A DNA stretch of 64,000 nt from Mesorhizobium sp. B2-4-15 (GCF_006658505.1 NZ_VFUZ01000004.1:62001-126000), one strand, 5' to 3'. Positions 8,301-17,211 are shown, counted from the first letter of the stretch. Notes: generated from the sequence alone by a model not told the origin. Translations and numbers: made by a program.

Positions 8301-10580
8301 TCAAGCCGCGGAGCGCCGACCCGGCGTGCCCGGCGGTTCGTGACCGAGCGGCGTCACCAGCGTCAGGTCGGGATAGCCGTTCTCGATCAGCTTGACGGCG
8401 GCTCGCGTCACTTCGTCGTCCGGCTCGAGCATGGACAGGAACACCTCGGTGGCATCGCTGCCCAGGCGGCTTATGCCTTGCGCGTCGGCCGGTCCGCATT
8501 CGACCACCACCAGGTCGTAGGCCGTGGTCAGCGACTGCATGATGATCGGCAGCCGGTCGGCGGCACGCATGGCGCGGACCGGGTCGGCGGTGCCGACGGG
8601 AATGACGTGGCAGTCGGAGTAGAGGTCGGCATGGATCACGTCGCTGAACTGCGCCTGCGAGGCGAGCAGATCGGTAATGCCCGGGAAAAGCCCGCTGTCG
8701 AGCATCGGCCGCGAGGCGGCGCCTGAGGCCGTGAGGTCGAGCAGCAGGACGCGCAGGCCGGCGTCGGACACCTCGCGCGCCACCAGGATCGCCGACGCGG
8801 CCGCCTCGTCGCCTTCGGGCGAAACGAATATGGCGCGCGCGGCCCCGCTCGCGATCAGCTTTTCAGCGGCCTTCTCGATGTCGATCTCGCCAAGCACGGA
8901 GCGTGGCCGCTGGATCTCCGTGACAGGCTCGGCCTCAGCCATAGGCTTGGCCTCAGCCACCGGCGCGGCCCCGGCGACAGGGGCGGCATGGGCGGCAGAC
9001 TCTGCCTCCACAGCTGGCTGGGGCTGCGCGATCATCTCCGCCATGACCCTTTCGGGCAATGGCGCTTCGGCGGGACGATTGGCGAGCTCGCGGGCGACAG
9101 GCGGTTCCAGGCGAGAAGATGGTTCCTGATGGACAGGCGGTGGCATCGGCACTTCGTCGATCGGCACAAAACGGGCTCCGGTGGCCGGGCGCATGGCTCG
9201 GCCCGAGAAGAGCTCCCGCAACAGCGTGAACACCGCCGCCAGCAGAAGCGAGGCCGCTGCGGCAGCACCAACGATTGGCCCGATCTTGGGAAAATATGGC
9301 TCGGCGGGCACCGAGGCCGGCGAGACGATGCGGGCATCGACCGGGACATAGTTGCGATCCTGACGCGAAGCCGCCTCGCGGTAGTTGGTCAGGTAGAGTT
9401 CGAGCTGCTGGCGTTTGGCGGCGGCATCGCGCTGCAACGCGTCGAGGCCGACCTGCTGTTCGCCAGCCTGTGCCGAAGCCGCTTTCAGCGTGTTGACGTC
9501 GGCGACGAGCTGGTTTTCGCGCGCCTTGGCCGCGTCCGCCTGCATCACAAGGCCCTTCATGACTTTCTGGGCTTCGCTGCGGATCTGCGCGTCGAGATCG
9601 GCCAATTGCGATTTCGCGGCGCGGATGCGCGGATGATTGTCGAGCAGTGTCGTCGACATATCGGCGATGTTGGCGCGCAGCTCGACCTGCCGCTCACGCA
9701 GGCGCTGGATCAGGTCGGACGACAGCACTTCCGGCAGCGAATCCAGCGAGCCGCCGTTCTGCAGCGCCTTGCGCACACTGTCGGCGGTGCCTTCGGCCGC
9801 GGCGCGGTTGGCCCGCACCCGGGACAATTCGGTCGACAGCTCGGCCAGTTGCTGGGTGGCCAGAACGGAATTGTTGCCGCCGATCAGGAGATCGGACTGG
9901 GCGCGGTAGGCCGCAACCTTGGCCTCGGCGTCCTTGACCTGCTTCGAGAGGTCGGCGATCTCGGGCGCCAGAAAGTCGGCGGCGGCAGTGTTCGATTCGC
10001 GCTTGGCCGCACCTTGCCCCGCAATATAGGCGGCGGCAATGGCATCGGGAATGGCGGCGGCGAGCTTGGGATCCTCCGAGGAGAACTCGATGGCAATGAT
10101 GCGAGTCTTTTCAACACCATAGACGTTGAGCTTCTCACGCATCTTCTTCAGGACACGCTCGTCGGCCGGAACGTCCATCGGGTCGTTTTTCAAGCCAAGC
10201 AGGATCAGCACGCGGCTCAGGGAGGACATATTGATCGTTTCGTCGAACTCAGGCAGCCGCGACAGGCCGAGCTTCTGCGCCACCTGCTTCAGGATCTCGT
10301 TGGACGAAATTATCTGGACCTGGGTGGCAACGCCTTGCTCGTCGAGGATCGGCTTATCGCCGTCCGTGTTGCCGGCCGGACGCGTGTAGACGGATTCACG
10401 CGGGACGATCTCCACTTGCGTCTGGGCCTTGTAATGCCGGGTCGCAAGCGAAGCGAACCCGAACGCCACTCCCGTCACCACCAGAACGAAGACCAGGATG
10501 CGCAACCAGTTCCTCGCAAGGCTGGCAAAGAGCTGCCTGAGATCAACATCGACATCTGCGGCCGCGGACTGAACGGACAT
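8301..10580 (-). CDS. Exopolysaccharide co-polymerase, Wzz domain with degenerate BY-kinase domain (GumC/HfsA-like)
   Basis: A 759-residue inner-membrane protein that should set chain length and couple polymerisation to export. The first membrane helix is at about 27-50. A long periplasmic region follows, including a Q/A-rich coiled coil at about 200-400. A second helix lies at about 430-455 (IGPIVGAAAAASLLLAA). The cytoplasmic part has a low-complexity Ala/Glu/Pro linker and then a tyrosine-kinase-like ATPase fold. The expected P-loop is replaced by FVSPEGDEAAAS, lacking the GK(S/T), and there is no tyrosine-rich tail. It is therefore probably not an active kinase. It is divergent from the Wza-like gene. 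Confidence 0.88.
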   Translation of the reverse strand: MSVQSAAADVDVDLRQLFASLARNWLRILVFVLVVTGVAFGFASLATRHYKAQTQVEIVPRESVYTRPAGNTDGDKPILDEQGVATQVQIISSNEILKQVAQKLGLSRLPEFDETINMSSLSRVLILLGLKNDPMDVPADERVLKKMREKLNVYGVEKTRIIAIEFSSEDPKLAAAIPDAIAAAYIAGQGAAKRESNTAAADFLAPEIADLSKQVKDAEAKVAAYRAQSDLLIGGNNSVLATQQLAELSTELSRVRANRAAAEGTADSVRKALQNGGSLDSLPEVLSSDLIQRLRERQVELRANIADMSTTLLDNHPRIRAAKSQLADLDAQIRSEAQKVMKGLVMQADAAKARENQLVADVNTLKAASAQAGEQQVGLDALQRDAAAKRQQLELYLTNYREAASRQDRNYVPVDARIVSPASVPAEPYFPKIGPIVGAAAAASLLLAAVFTLLRELFSGRAMRPATGARFVPIDEVPMPPPVHQEPSSRLEPPVARELANRPAEAPLPERVMAEMIAQPQPAVEAESAAHAAPVAGAAPVAEAKPMAEAEPVTEIQRPRSVLGEIDIEKAAEKLIASGAARAIFVSPEGDEAAASAILVAREVSDAGLRVLLLDLTASGAASRPMLDSGLFPGITDLLASQAQFSDVIHADLYSDCHVIPVGTADPVRAMRAADRLPIIMQSLTTAYDLVVVECGPADAQGISRLGSDATEVFLSMLEPDDEVTRAAVKLIENGYPDLTLVTPLGHEPPGTPGRRSAA

Positions 10581-10845
10581 GCATCCCTACTCCGAAACTG
10601 GGTCGGGATACACCGTAAACAACTATGGTAACTCAGCGGTTAAGATCACGGTAAGTTTTGGTTAGGATTTACGCGCGAGCGGCAAGAAAAACGACAAAAC
10701 CAGCAAACAAGGCGAAATTCTCGCCGGCGCGAGCGGTATCAGCCAGCGCCTTTACCGGCCATTAACCCTAACAGGATGATAACGAGCCCGATCCCAGATG
10801 TTTGCTGCGCTGCGGCAGCGGCCAGTCGAAGGTACGTATCCGGTC

Positions 10846-11409
10846 ATGAAAAGCACTGCTACCCTCTTTCGCGCACTGCTTGCCGTATCGATGCTTGCCG
10901 GCTGCTCCAGCTACCGGCCGACACCGGCAGCCTTCCACGAAGTCCTCGACCAGCCGTACCGCCTCGGGGCCGGCGACCGTGTCCGTGTCACGGTGTTCGA
11001 GCAGGACGGGCTGACCAATACCTACAGTGTGGACCAGTCCGGCTACATCTCCTTCCCGCTCGTCGGCGTGATACCGGCCCGCGGCCACACCGCGCAGCAG
11101 ATGGAAAAGGCGATCGCCGACAAGTTGCGGCAAGGCTATCTGCGCGACCCCGACGTCTCGGTCGAGATCGATCGCTACAGGCCGATCTTCGTCATGGGCG
11201 AGGTGGGCGCCGCCGGCCAGTATTCCTACGTACCCGGCCTGACCGTGCAGAAGGCCATCGCCATTGCCGGCGGCTTCACGCCGCGCGCCAATCAGGAAAG
11301 CGTCGACATCACCCGCGACATCAACGGCAAGGTGATTACCGGCCGTGTGGTCACCTCGGACCCGCTGCTGCCCGGAGATACCGTCTACGTTCGTGAACGC
11401 CTGTTCTGA
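10846..11409 (+). CDS. Polysaccharide export lipoprotein (Wza/HfsD-like)
   Basis: A 187-residue outer-membrane lipoprotein that should form the export pore. The start at 10846 gives a lipoprotein signal, MKSTATLFRALLAVSMLAGCSS, with the lipobox LAGC. An upstream ATG at 10798 would bury this signal. Poly_export domain residues YRLGAGDRVRVTVFEQ follow at about residue 37. An SLBB-like segment then holds IFVMGEVGAAGQYSYVPG and LTVQKAIAIAGGFTPRA. It is the short form with a single SLBB domain. It begins an operon-like run with GT4, the initiating transferase and the polymerase, all on the plus strand. Confidence 0.9.
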   Translation: MKSTATLFRALLAVSMLAGCSSYRPTPAAFHEVLDQPYRLGAGDRVRVTVFEQDGLTNTYSVDQSGYISFPLVGVIPARGHTAQQMEKAIADKLRQGYLRDPDVSVEIDRYRPIFVMGEVGAAGQYSYVPGLTVQKAIAIAGGFTPRANQESVDITRDINGKVITGRVVTSDPLLPGDTVYVRERLF

Positions 11410-11419
11410 ATGACACCAC

Positions 11420-12550
11420 GTGGCGGACAAGCTCAGGATCGTCCACTGCTTTCGTTCACCCGTCGGGGGAATTTTCCGGCATGTGCGCGATTTGACGGAA
11501 GCGCAGGTCGCCGCCGGTCACATGGTCGGTATCGTCTGCGATTCGACCACGGGCGGCGAATTCGAGGAGCGTCTGTTCGCGCAAATGAAGGAGATGCTGG
11601 CGCTCGGCATCCATCGCACGCCAATGCAGCGCCATGTCGGCCCGGGCGACCTCGCCTCTGCCAGACGCACCTACAGGATCATCAAGGAATTGCGGCCGGA
11701 CGTGCTGCACGGGCACGGCGCCAAGGGTGGCGCCTATGCCCGTCTGTTCGGCTCACTGTTGCGGGTATCAAGGTCTCGCGTAGCCCGCCTTTATTCGCCG
11801 CATGGCGGCTCCCTCCATTATGACGAGAACACAGCCACCGGAAAGCTGTTCTTCGCGATCGAGCGCTTCATGGCGCGCTTCACCGATTGCCTGCTGTTCG
11901 TCTCCGATTATGAGCGGCGGACCTATCGCAGGAAAGTGGGCGAACCGCCGATCCCGAACACGTTGGTCTACAATGGACTTCGCGCCGCCGAATTCGAACC
12001 AGTGATCACCAACGCCGATGTGGCGGACCTGCTCTACATCGGCATGATGCGGGACCTAAAGGGGCCAGACATCTTCATCGATGCCCTGGCCACCGCCGGC
12101 CCTCGGCTCGGCCGCGCATTGAGCGCGGTGATGGTCGGCGACGGCGACGACCTGCCGCGCTACCACGCGCAGGTGAAGCGCCTGGGGCTGCAAGACAATG
12201 TCCGCTTCCTGCCGCCGATGCCGGCCAGGGAGGCCTTCGCGCTGGCGGCGCTCGTCGTCGTTCCTTCGCGTGCCGAGGCCATGCCCTATATCGTGCTGGA
12301 GGCCCTTGCGGGGGCAAGGCCGATGATCGCGACCGCCGTCGGCGGCATACCGGAGATTTTTGGTGCCGCCTCCCCTACCCTGATCCGGCCCGATGCGGTC
12401 GAACTTGCCGGCAAGATAAGCCAGGCGCTGGCCGACCTTGCCGCCTATCGCGAATTGATGCCCGACGGTTCCGGCCTCAGGGCGCGTTTCGGCGCCGACG
12501 TCATGGCCGCCGACATCGAGAAAGCCTACTTCGCGGCGCTCGACAGGTAG
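11420..12550 (+). CDS. Glycosyltransferase family 4
   Basis: A 376-residue GT-B fold retaining glycosyltransferase. The N-terminus LRIVHCFRSPVGGIFRHVRDL is the acceptor-side domain. The C-terminal donor domain contains LYIGMMRDLKGPDIFIDAL, VRFLPPMPAREAFALA, and VVPSRAEAMPYIVLEALAGARPMIAT, the EX7E nucleotide-sugar motif region. The start is a GTG at 11420, ten bases after the stop of the export gene, with no clear Shine-Dalgarno sequence, which fits coupling. It is the only cytosolic sugar transferase seen in this locus, so the repeat unit made from these genes alone would be short. The donor sugar is unknown. Confidence 0.88.
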   Translation: MADKLRIVHCFRSPVGGIFRHVRDLTEAQVAAGHMVGIVCDSTTGGEFEERLFAQMKEMLALGIHRTPMQRHVGPGDLASARRTYRIIKELRPDVLHGHGAKGGAYARLFGSLLRVSRSRVARLYSPHGGSLHYDENTATGKLFFAIERFMARFTDCLLFVSDYERRTYRRKVGEPPIPNTLVYNGLRAAEFEPVITNADVADLLYIGMMRDLKGPDIFIDALATAGPRLGRALSAVMVGDGDDLPRYHAQVKRLGLQDNVRFLPPMPAREAFALAALVVVPSRAEAMPYIVLEALAGARPMIATAVGGIPEIFGAASPTLIRPDAVELAGKISQALADLAAYRELMPDGSGLRARFGADVMAADIEKAYFAALDR

Positions 12551-12636
12551 TCCGAGCCGTTCCAAAGCCATGCGTTGTTTCAAGGGTTTCTTAGCTCTCC
12601 TTTGCTATTCCCCAAGGAAAGCTTGCGGACTGTCCC

Positions 12637-14172
12637 ATGAACGAGATCGACCCCGCGCGCCGCTTTTCACCCGAAGCGGTCCGTAAATTCGACGACCCGA
12701 CCGACGGCGACGCGTCCGGCGGCATGAACGACGTTGCCCGGCAGGTCGCCACGCAGTACCGGCGCGATACGATGTCGCCGATCATGGTCAGCGGCGTCCT
12801 GCGCATGGTCGAATTCGCGGTGCTGTTCCTTTCGGGGCTCTGCGTCTATTTCTACTATGTCGGGTTCTTCAACTATCTCGCCTGGCAATATCCGGTGACG
12901 ATTGCCGCCGCATCGTTCCTCGCCGTGGTGCTGCTCGATGTCACCGACTGCTATCAGGTGGTCTCCCTCATGCGGCCGATCGCCAATTTCGGCCGCATCC
13001 TGCTGGCTTGGGCCGGCGCCTTCGCCCTGATGGCGTTGACAGCCTTCGCCACGAAGATGTCGGAAGATTACTCGCGCCTGCTGTTCGGGACGTGGTTCGT
13101 CGTCGGCTTTGTCTTCCTCTTCGGCCTCAGGCTAATGATGTCAAAGCTGATCCGGCGCTGGGCACGCGATGGCCGCATGGAGCGACGCGCCGTCATTGTT
13201 GGCGGCGGCAAGGCGGCGGAGATCCTGATCCGCTCGGTCGAAAAGCAGCCTTACAACGACATCCGCATCTGCGGCATCTTCGATGATCGCAGCGACAAGC
13301 GCTCGCCACCCATCGTTGCCGGCTATCCCAAGCTCGGCACCATTTCGGAACTGATCGAGTTCGCCCGCATCGCCCGCATCGACATGCTGATCGTGTCGCT
13401 GCCGCTGACCGCCGAATCGCGCGTCCTGCAATTGCTGAAGAAGCTGTGGGTCCTGCCGGTCGACATCCGGCTGTCGGCACACTCCAACGCGCTGCAGTTT
13501 CGTCCGCGCGCCTATTCCTACATCGGCTCGGTGCCGATGCTCGACATTTTCGACAAGCCGATCAACGATTGGGATTCGGTCGCCAAGCGTGCCTTCGATA
13601 TCATCTTCAGCCTCATCGGCATCGTCGTGTTCCTGCCGGTGATGCTCGGCACCGCGATCGCCATCAAGCTCGACAGCAAGGGGCCGGTCCTGTTCAAGCA
13701 GAAACGGCACGGCTTCAACAATGAGGTTATCGAGGTCTATAAATTCCGCTCGATGTATACCGACAGGTCAGACCCGACCGCCAAGCAGACAGTGACCAAG
13801 AACGACCCGCGCGTCACCCGCGTCGGCCGCTTCATCCGCAAGACCTCGATCGACGAGCTGCCGCAATTCTTCAACTCGCTGCTGGGCTCGCTGTCGCTCA
13901 TCGGTCCTCGTCCACATGCCATTGCCGCGCAGTCTCACAACCTTCTCTACAACGAGGTGGTCGACGGCTATTTCGCCCGCCACAAGGTCAAGCCCGGTGT
14001 CACCGGCTGGGCGCAGATCAACGGCTGGCGCGGCGAGATGGACACCAACGAAAAGATCCGCATGCGAACGGAGTACGACCTCTACTACATCGAAAACTGG
14101 TCGTTGCTGTTCGATTTGCGGATCCTGTTCCTGACCCCGATCCGGCTGCTCAATACGGAAAACGCCTATTGA
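12637..14172 (+). CDS. Undecaprenyl-phosphate glucose phosphotransferase (WcaJ/HfsE/UppE-like)
   Basis: A 511-residue polyprenyl-phosphate hexose-1-phosphate transferase that starts repeat-unit assembly on the lipid carrier. The N-terminal half has four to five membrane helices (from about 50 to 170) and a CoA-binding-like Rossmann domain (RRAVIVGGGKAAEILIRS, about 185). The catalytic C-terminal domain begins KRAFDIIFSLIGIVVFLPV. It carries FKQKRHGFNN, EVYKFRSMY, TSIDELPQFFNSLLG and SLIGPRPHA, the hallmarks of the bacterial sugar transferase family. Its stop overlaps the polymerase start. Members of this type initiate the unipolar polysaccharide of Agrobacterium (UppE) and the Caulobacter holdfast. 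Confidence 0.93.
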   Translation: MNEIDPARRFSPEAVRKFDDPTDGDASGGMNDVARQVATQYRRDTMSPIMVSGVLRMVEFAVLFLSGLCVYFYYVGFFNYLAWQYPVTIAAASFLAVVLLDVTDCYQVVSLMRPIANFGRILLAWAGAFALMALTAFATKMSEDYSRLLFGTWFVVGFVFLFGLRLMMSKLIRRWARDGRMERRAVIVGGGKAAEILIRSVEKQPYNDIRICGIFDDRSDKRSPPIVAGYPKLGTISELIEFARIARIDMLIVSLPLTAESRVLQLLKKLWVLPVDIRLSAHSNALQFRPRAYSYIGSVPMLDIFDKPINDWDSVAKRAFDIIFSLIGIVVFLPVMLGTAIAIKLDSKGPVLFKQKRHGFNNEVIEVYKFRSMYTDRSDPTAKQTVTKNDPRVTRVGRFIRKTSIDELPQFFNSLLGSLSLIGPRPHAIAAQSHNLLYNEVVDGYFARHKVKPGVTGWAQINGWRGEMDTNEKIRMRTEYDLYYIENWSLLFDLRILFLTPIRLLNTENAY

Positions 14173-15440
14173 GCGCGATCAGCCATGATTTGCCGCGCGC
14201 CGCGGTCAACGCCAAACTGATCACGCTGATTTCCTCGGGCGCGGTGGTGGTCGGCATGCTGCTGTCCGGCTTCGTCATCAGCGAGCCGGCCCCTTATGAA
14301 ATCTACATGGCCGGGCTGATCGCCGTTTGGGCCCTTTTCGGCCTGAGGATCTCCCGCGCCGCCACCCCACTGCTGGTGCTTCTGGTGACGATGAACATCG
14401 GCGGCATGATCTCGATGACGCAGATGGCTGATCTCGCCAACACGCCGCTCTATCTCGCCGTATCGCTGTTTCTCGCCTTCAGCGCCGTGTTCTTCGCATC
14501 GGTTGTCGCCACGCAGCCAAACCTCTACCGTCTGATCTTCATTGCCTATGTCGTCTCGGCGGTGGCAACGTCGCTGCTTGGCATAGCAGGCTATTTCCAC
14601 GCCTTTCCCGGCGCGGAAATCTTCACCAAGTACGACCGCGCCGCCGGCGCCTTCCAGGACCCGAACGTGTTCGGACCGTTCCTGGTGCTGCCGGGCATCT
14701 ATCTGCTCTATCTGCTCCTGACGGGCCCGGTGTCGCGCATGCCGTTGCTGGCGATACCGTTGCTGATCATCGCGGCCGGCATCTTCTTCTCCTTCTCGCG
14801 CGGCGCCTGGGGCATGTTTGCCGTCTCCGCTGTGCTGCTCACCGGCTGCCTGTTCCTGCAGAGCAACAGCGGCATGTTCCGGCTGCGCGTGGTGATCATG
14901 ACCATTGCCGCACTTTCGCTGCTGGCCATCGCCATCATCGTCATCTTGCAGCTGCCCGGCGTGGCGGAGATGTTCTCCAACCGCGCGCACCTCGAACAGA
15001 GCTATGACACCGCCCGCCTCGGCCGCTTCGCCCGCTATACGATCGGTTTCCAGATGGCGATGGAGCGTCCTTTCGGCATCGGACCACTGGTCTTCGGCAA
15101 GCTCTTCGGCGAGGACACGCATGACATCTGGCTGAAGATGCTGATGGACTATGGCTGGCTCGGCTTCGTGTCTTTCCTGACGCTCGTCCTCTGGACCCTG
15201 GCAGCCGGGTTCCGCATCCTTCTGCGCGACCGGCCGTGGCAACCCTATCTGTTGTGCGCCTATGTCGCCTTCATCGGCAATACCGGGCTCGGCACCTTCA
15301 TCGACATCGATCACTGGCGCCACGTCTACCTGCTGCTCGGCTTGATCTGGGGCGCCATCGCGCTCGAATACCGCCATCAGCGGCTGCTGCGGCCGGCATT
15401 GCAGAGGCCAAGAGCCATCGTATCCACGCCGCCACGATAA
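14169..15440 (+). CDS. O-antigen ligase/polymerase family membrane protein (Wzy-like)
   Basis: A 423-residue multi-pass membrane protein with the Wzy_C/O-antigen ligase signature. About ten to eleven hydrophobic segments flank a periplasmic loop holding YDRAAGAFQDPNVFGPFLVL. The family's SRGAW segment occurs in FFSFSRGAWGMF. It probably joins lipid-linked repeats into a chain. The start is a TTG at 14169 whose last bases overlap the TGA of the preceding transferase gene, so the two are translationally coupled. No Wzx flippase is seen between 5.9 and 15.5 kb, so flipping must be done by a product coded elsewhere. Confidence 0.85.
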   Translation: MSAISHDLPRAAVNAKLITLISSGAVVVGMLLSGFVISEPAPYEIYMAGLIAVWALFGLRISRAATPLLVLLVTMNIGGMISMTQMADLANTPLYLAVSLFLAFSAVFFASVVATQPNLYRLIFIAYVVSAVATSLLGIAGYFHAFPGAEIFTKYDRAAGAFQDPNVFGPFLVLPGIYLLYLLLTGPVSRMPLLAIPLLIIAAGIFFSFSRGAWGMFAVSAVLLTGCLFLQSNSGMFRLRVVIMTIAALSLLAIAIIVILQLPGVAEMFSNRAHLEQSYDTARLGRFARYTIGFQMAMERPFGIGPLVFGKLFGEDTHDIWLKMLMDYGWLGFVSFLTLVLWTLAAGFRILLRDRPWQPYLLCAYVAFIGNTGLGTFIDIDHWRHVYLLLGLIWGAIALEYRHQRLLRPALQRPRAIVSTPPR

Positions 15441-15494
15441 ACGCCGAATTTCGGTTGACCCGAGCAGGGTTATCACGATACATCGCGACCGGTC

Positions 15495-15571
<77 letters not shown>

Positions 15572-15678
15572 TTTTGAAGCAGGACTTGCCCCCGAAGTCC
15601 GCCCGGCCAGATCGGCCGATTCTCAAACCGCCTCTTTCCTTTGCCTTGCTGGTTTCAGCTCCGGCTTGGATACGGCCT

Positions 15679-16140
15679 CTAACCCTGGCACACATCGACC
15701 CATTCGGCGCCGACTAGGTCCGCCATGCGCCGCGGCTCAATCCGTACCGCAGCGTTGGTGGCGCCGGCGGCCGGCACGACCTCGCCGAATTCGCGCAGCG
15801 ACACGTCGCAGTAGACCGGCAGCGGCGACGGCAGGCCGAACGGGCAGACGCCACCCACCGGGTGGCTTGTCGCCTCGACGACCTCTTCGGCATCCAGCAT
15901 GCGGGGCTTGCCGCCGAACTGGTCCTTGAACTTGCGGTTATCCAGCCTGGCGATGCCGCTGGTCACGATGAGCATGGTCCGTTCCGCGACGCGAAGACAG
16001 ATCGTCTTGGCGATCTGCGCCGGCAACACACCATGCGCCTGCGCCGCCAGCGTCACCGTCGCCGAACTCGCTTCCGTGACGATGACCTCGATGTCCGGCG
16101 CATGCGCGGCGAAGAAGGCACGAACAGATTCCAGGCTCAT
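15679..16140 (-). CDS. YbaK/EbsC-family aminoacyl-tRNA deacylase
   Basis: A 153-residue single-domain protein of the YbaK/ProX editing fold. Family features are AQIAKTICLRV with the conserved Lys, DNRKFKDQFGGKPRML, and HPVGGVCPFGLPSPLPVY, the GxxPFG loop of the active site. A late stretch is EVVPAAGATNAAVRIEP. Such proteins hydrolyse wrongly charged Cys- or Ala-tRNA-Pro in trans. The start at 16140 (MSLESVRAFF) is chosen because the upstream extension has no family similarity. It converges on tRNA-Pro, whose end is 108 bp away. Which mischarged tRNA it edits cannot be read from the sequence. Confidence 0.88.
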   Translation of the reverse strand: MSLESVRAFFAAHAPDIEVIVTEASSATVTLAAQAHGVLPAQIAKTICLRVAERTMLIVTSGIARLDNRKFKDQFGGKPRMLDAEEVVEATSHPVGGVCPFGLPSPLPVYCDVSLREFGEVVPAAGATNAAVRIEPRRMADLVGAEWVDVCQG

Positions 16141-16270
16141 ATCAGAAGACCCACAGCTCAAAACCCAATGCACAGCGGACCAATCGGCAACAGATCTGGA
16201 TGCCGTGGGTATAAACACGTGCGATCGGCAAGTCGGCAAGCCCGGCTGCTGGAGAACGCTGCGGCATCAA

Positions 16271-16306
16271 CAAGAAACCCGCCAAGCGGGCCTAGCGGGT
16301 TTCTTG
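16271..16306 (-). terminator. Hairpin after the XRE regulator
   Basis: A perfect 12-bp inverted repeat, CAAGAAACCCGC and GCGGGTTTCTTG, encloses a 12-base loop. It lies 20 bp beyond the stop of the XRE-type gene on the minus strand. The T-run after the stem is short, so it may be only a weak intrinsic terminator. Confidence 0.6.
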
Positions 16307-16325
16307 GGCATGCCTGTTGCTGATT

Positions 16326-16610
16326 CTATGCCAGGGGCCGACCTTGTGCGGCCGGTGCCGGCGCAGCGGAAACAATCACAGCGTCCTGGGGCAGTTGAAG
16401 CGCGGACGCAATACGACGCAGCTTCGCCGGGTCGGCCGCCCTGCCGCTCTCGATGTCCTCGATCTCGTCGACCGACAGGCCGCAGGTCAGCGACAGCTCT
16501 TCCACGCTGTAACCGCGGGTTTCCCGCATCGCCTTGAGGGTGCTGTAAATTGGCCCGATCTCATTGGCTAACGGTTCGGAAAGGGCATGTTCTTTTGCAT
16601 TGTGGGGCAT
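16326..16610 (-). CDS. XRE-family helix-turn-helix regulator
   Basis: A 94-residue small DNA-binding protein. The HTH_3 domain covers about residues 20-75: IYSTLKAMRETRGYSVEELS, LSVDEIEDIESGRAADPAKL and RRIASALQL. A short Ala/Pro tail follows. The ATG at 16610 sits behind GGAGTTGCCA, a good Shine-Dalgarno sequence. A possible longer start at 16643 lacks one. It is divergent from the histidine-rich peptide gene and shares a 346-bp intergenic region with it. Its target is unknown; self-control or control of the neighbour is possible. Confidence 0.75.
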   Translation of the reverse strand: MPHNAKEHALSEPLANEIGPIYSTLKAMRETRGYSVEELSLTCGLSVDEIEDIESGRAADPAKLRRIASALQLPQDAVIVSAAPAPAAQGRPLA

Positions 16611-16956
16611 TGGCAACTCCGGTGGCTGAAAGAGTTTGATCAAAATGGATGTTGCCTGAGACGAGCAGGAAGATGCCCGCTCGTCAGCGATTTGCCAAGA
16701 GCCAAACGGGCCGTCACACTATCGTGAACCCCACACCTCGCAAGCGCATCTGCGCGTGCGTAGCCAAACAGCCGACTAAGGCAGCTTGCAGCCCGTGCCA
16801 TGGCGGTGATGGAGACTCGGTCGGCCAGAAACAGTTCAGAAACAAAATTCTACAATCGGGAAATACTGACGAAAAAATTCGGGAGCGTAATTCCATTCGC
16901 GGCGGTCGGGTTATCGACCCGATTTAGATCTGCCTGCCAAAAGAAGGAAACGATCC
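16611..16956. promoter_or_regulatory. Divergent intergenic region between XRE regulator and His-rich peptide
   Basis: No convincing gene lies in these 346 bp. The half next to the peptide gene is richer in A and T than its surroundings (16830-16890). It ends in a small palindrome, TCGGGT-TATCG-ACCCGA, at 16906-16922, 34 bp before the peptide start. That could be an operator or part of the leader. The Shine-Dalgarno AAGAAGGAAA sits at 16941-16950. Confidence 0.45.
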
Positions 16957-17148
16957 ATGAAGAAGTCCCTCCTCTCGGCCCTCGGGCTTGCAGTTGCCCT
17001 CGCTTTCACGGCGCCGGTCATCGGTGCGACGAGCGCGGATGCGGCCCCCATGGCAAAGCATCATCACCATCGCCACCACCATCGCCATCACCACTACCAC
17101 TACCATCACCACCATCACACGAAGAAAATGGTGAAGAAGGCCTACTAA
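16957..17148 (+). CDS. Small secreted histidine-rich protein
   Basis: A 63-residue protein. A clear Sec signal peptide (MKKSLLSALGLAVALAFTAP) leads to a mature part in which about 20 of some 35 residues are His, arranged as HHHHRHHHRHHH-type runs with Tyr, Arg and Lys. The C-terminus is basic (KKMVKKAY). Such peptides usually bind Ni, Co, Zn or Cu in the periplasm, but no metal transport gene is adjacent and function is unproven. The start has a strong Shine-Dalgarno sequence and the gene is followed by a hairpin terminator, which together support a real short transcript. Confidence 0.8.
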   Translation: MKKSLLSALGLAVALAFTAPVIGATSADAAPMAKHHHHRHHHRHHHYHYHHHHHTKKMVKKAY

Positions 17149-17161
17149 GCATACCAGACGA

Positions 17162-17211
17162 CCAACGAGAAGACCGCCTTGGCTTCTTGTTCAAGGCCGG
17201 TCTTCTCTTGG
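17162..17211 (+). terminator. Hairpin after the His-rich peptide gene
   Basis: A long imperfect inverted repeat with GAGAAGACCG and CGGTCTTCTC at its core, extended by CCTTG/CAAGG on the inside and CCAA/TTGG on the outside. It starts 14 bp after the stop codon. No long T-run follows. Confidence 0.6.

Noticed and set aside
8988..10631. 547-codon plus-strand open frame opposite the Wzz/Wzc-like gene
   Set aside because: The minus-strand product has membrane helices and a family pattern; the plus frame has neither.
14166..15476. 436-codon minus-strand open frame opposite the polymerase gene
   Set aside because: Full of Gln, His, Asp and Glu typical of antisense to membrane helices; no start signal.
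17058..17118. CAC/CAT run as a CRISPR or tandem repeat array
   Set aside because: It is the coding sequence for the poly-His part of the small peptide, with no spacer pattern.
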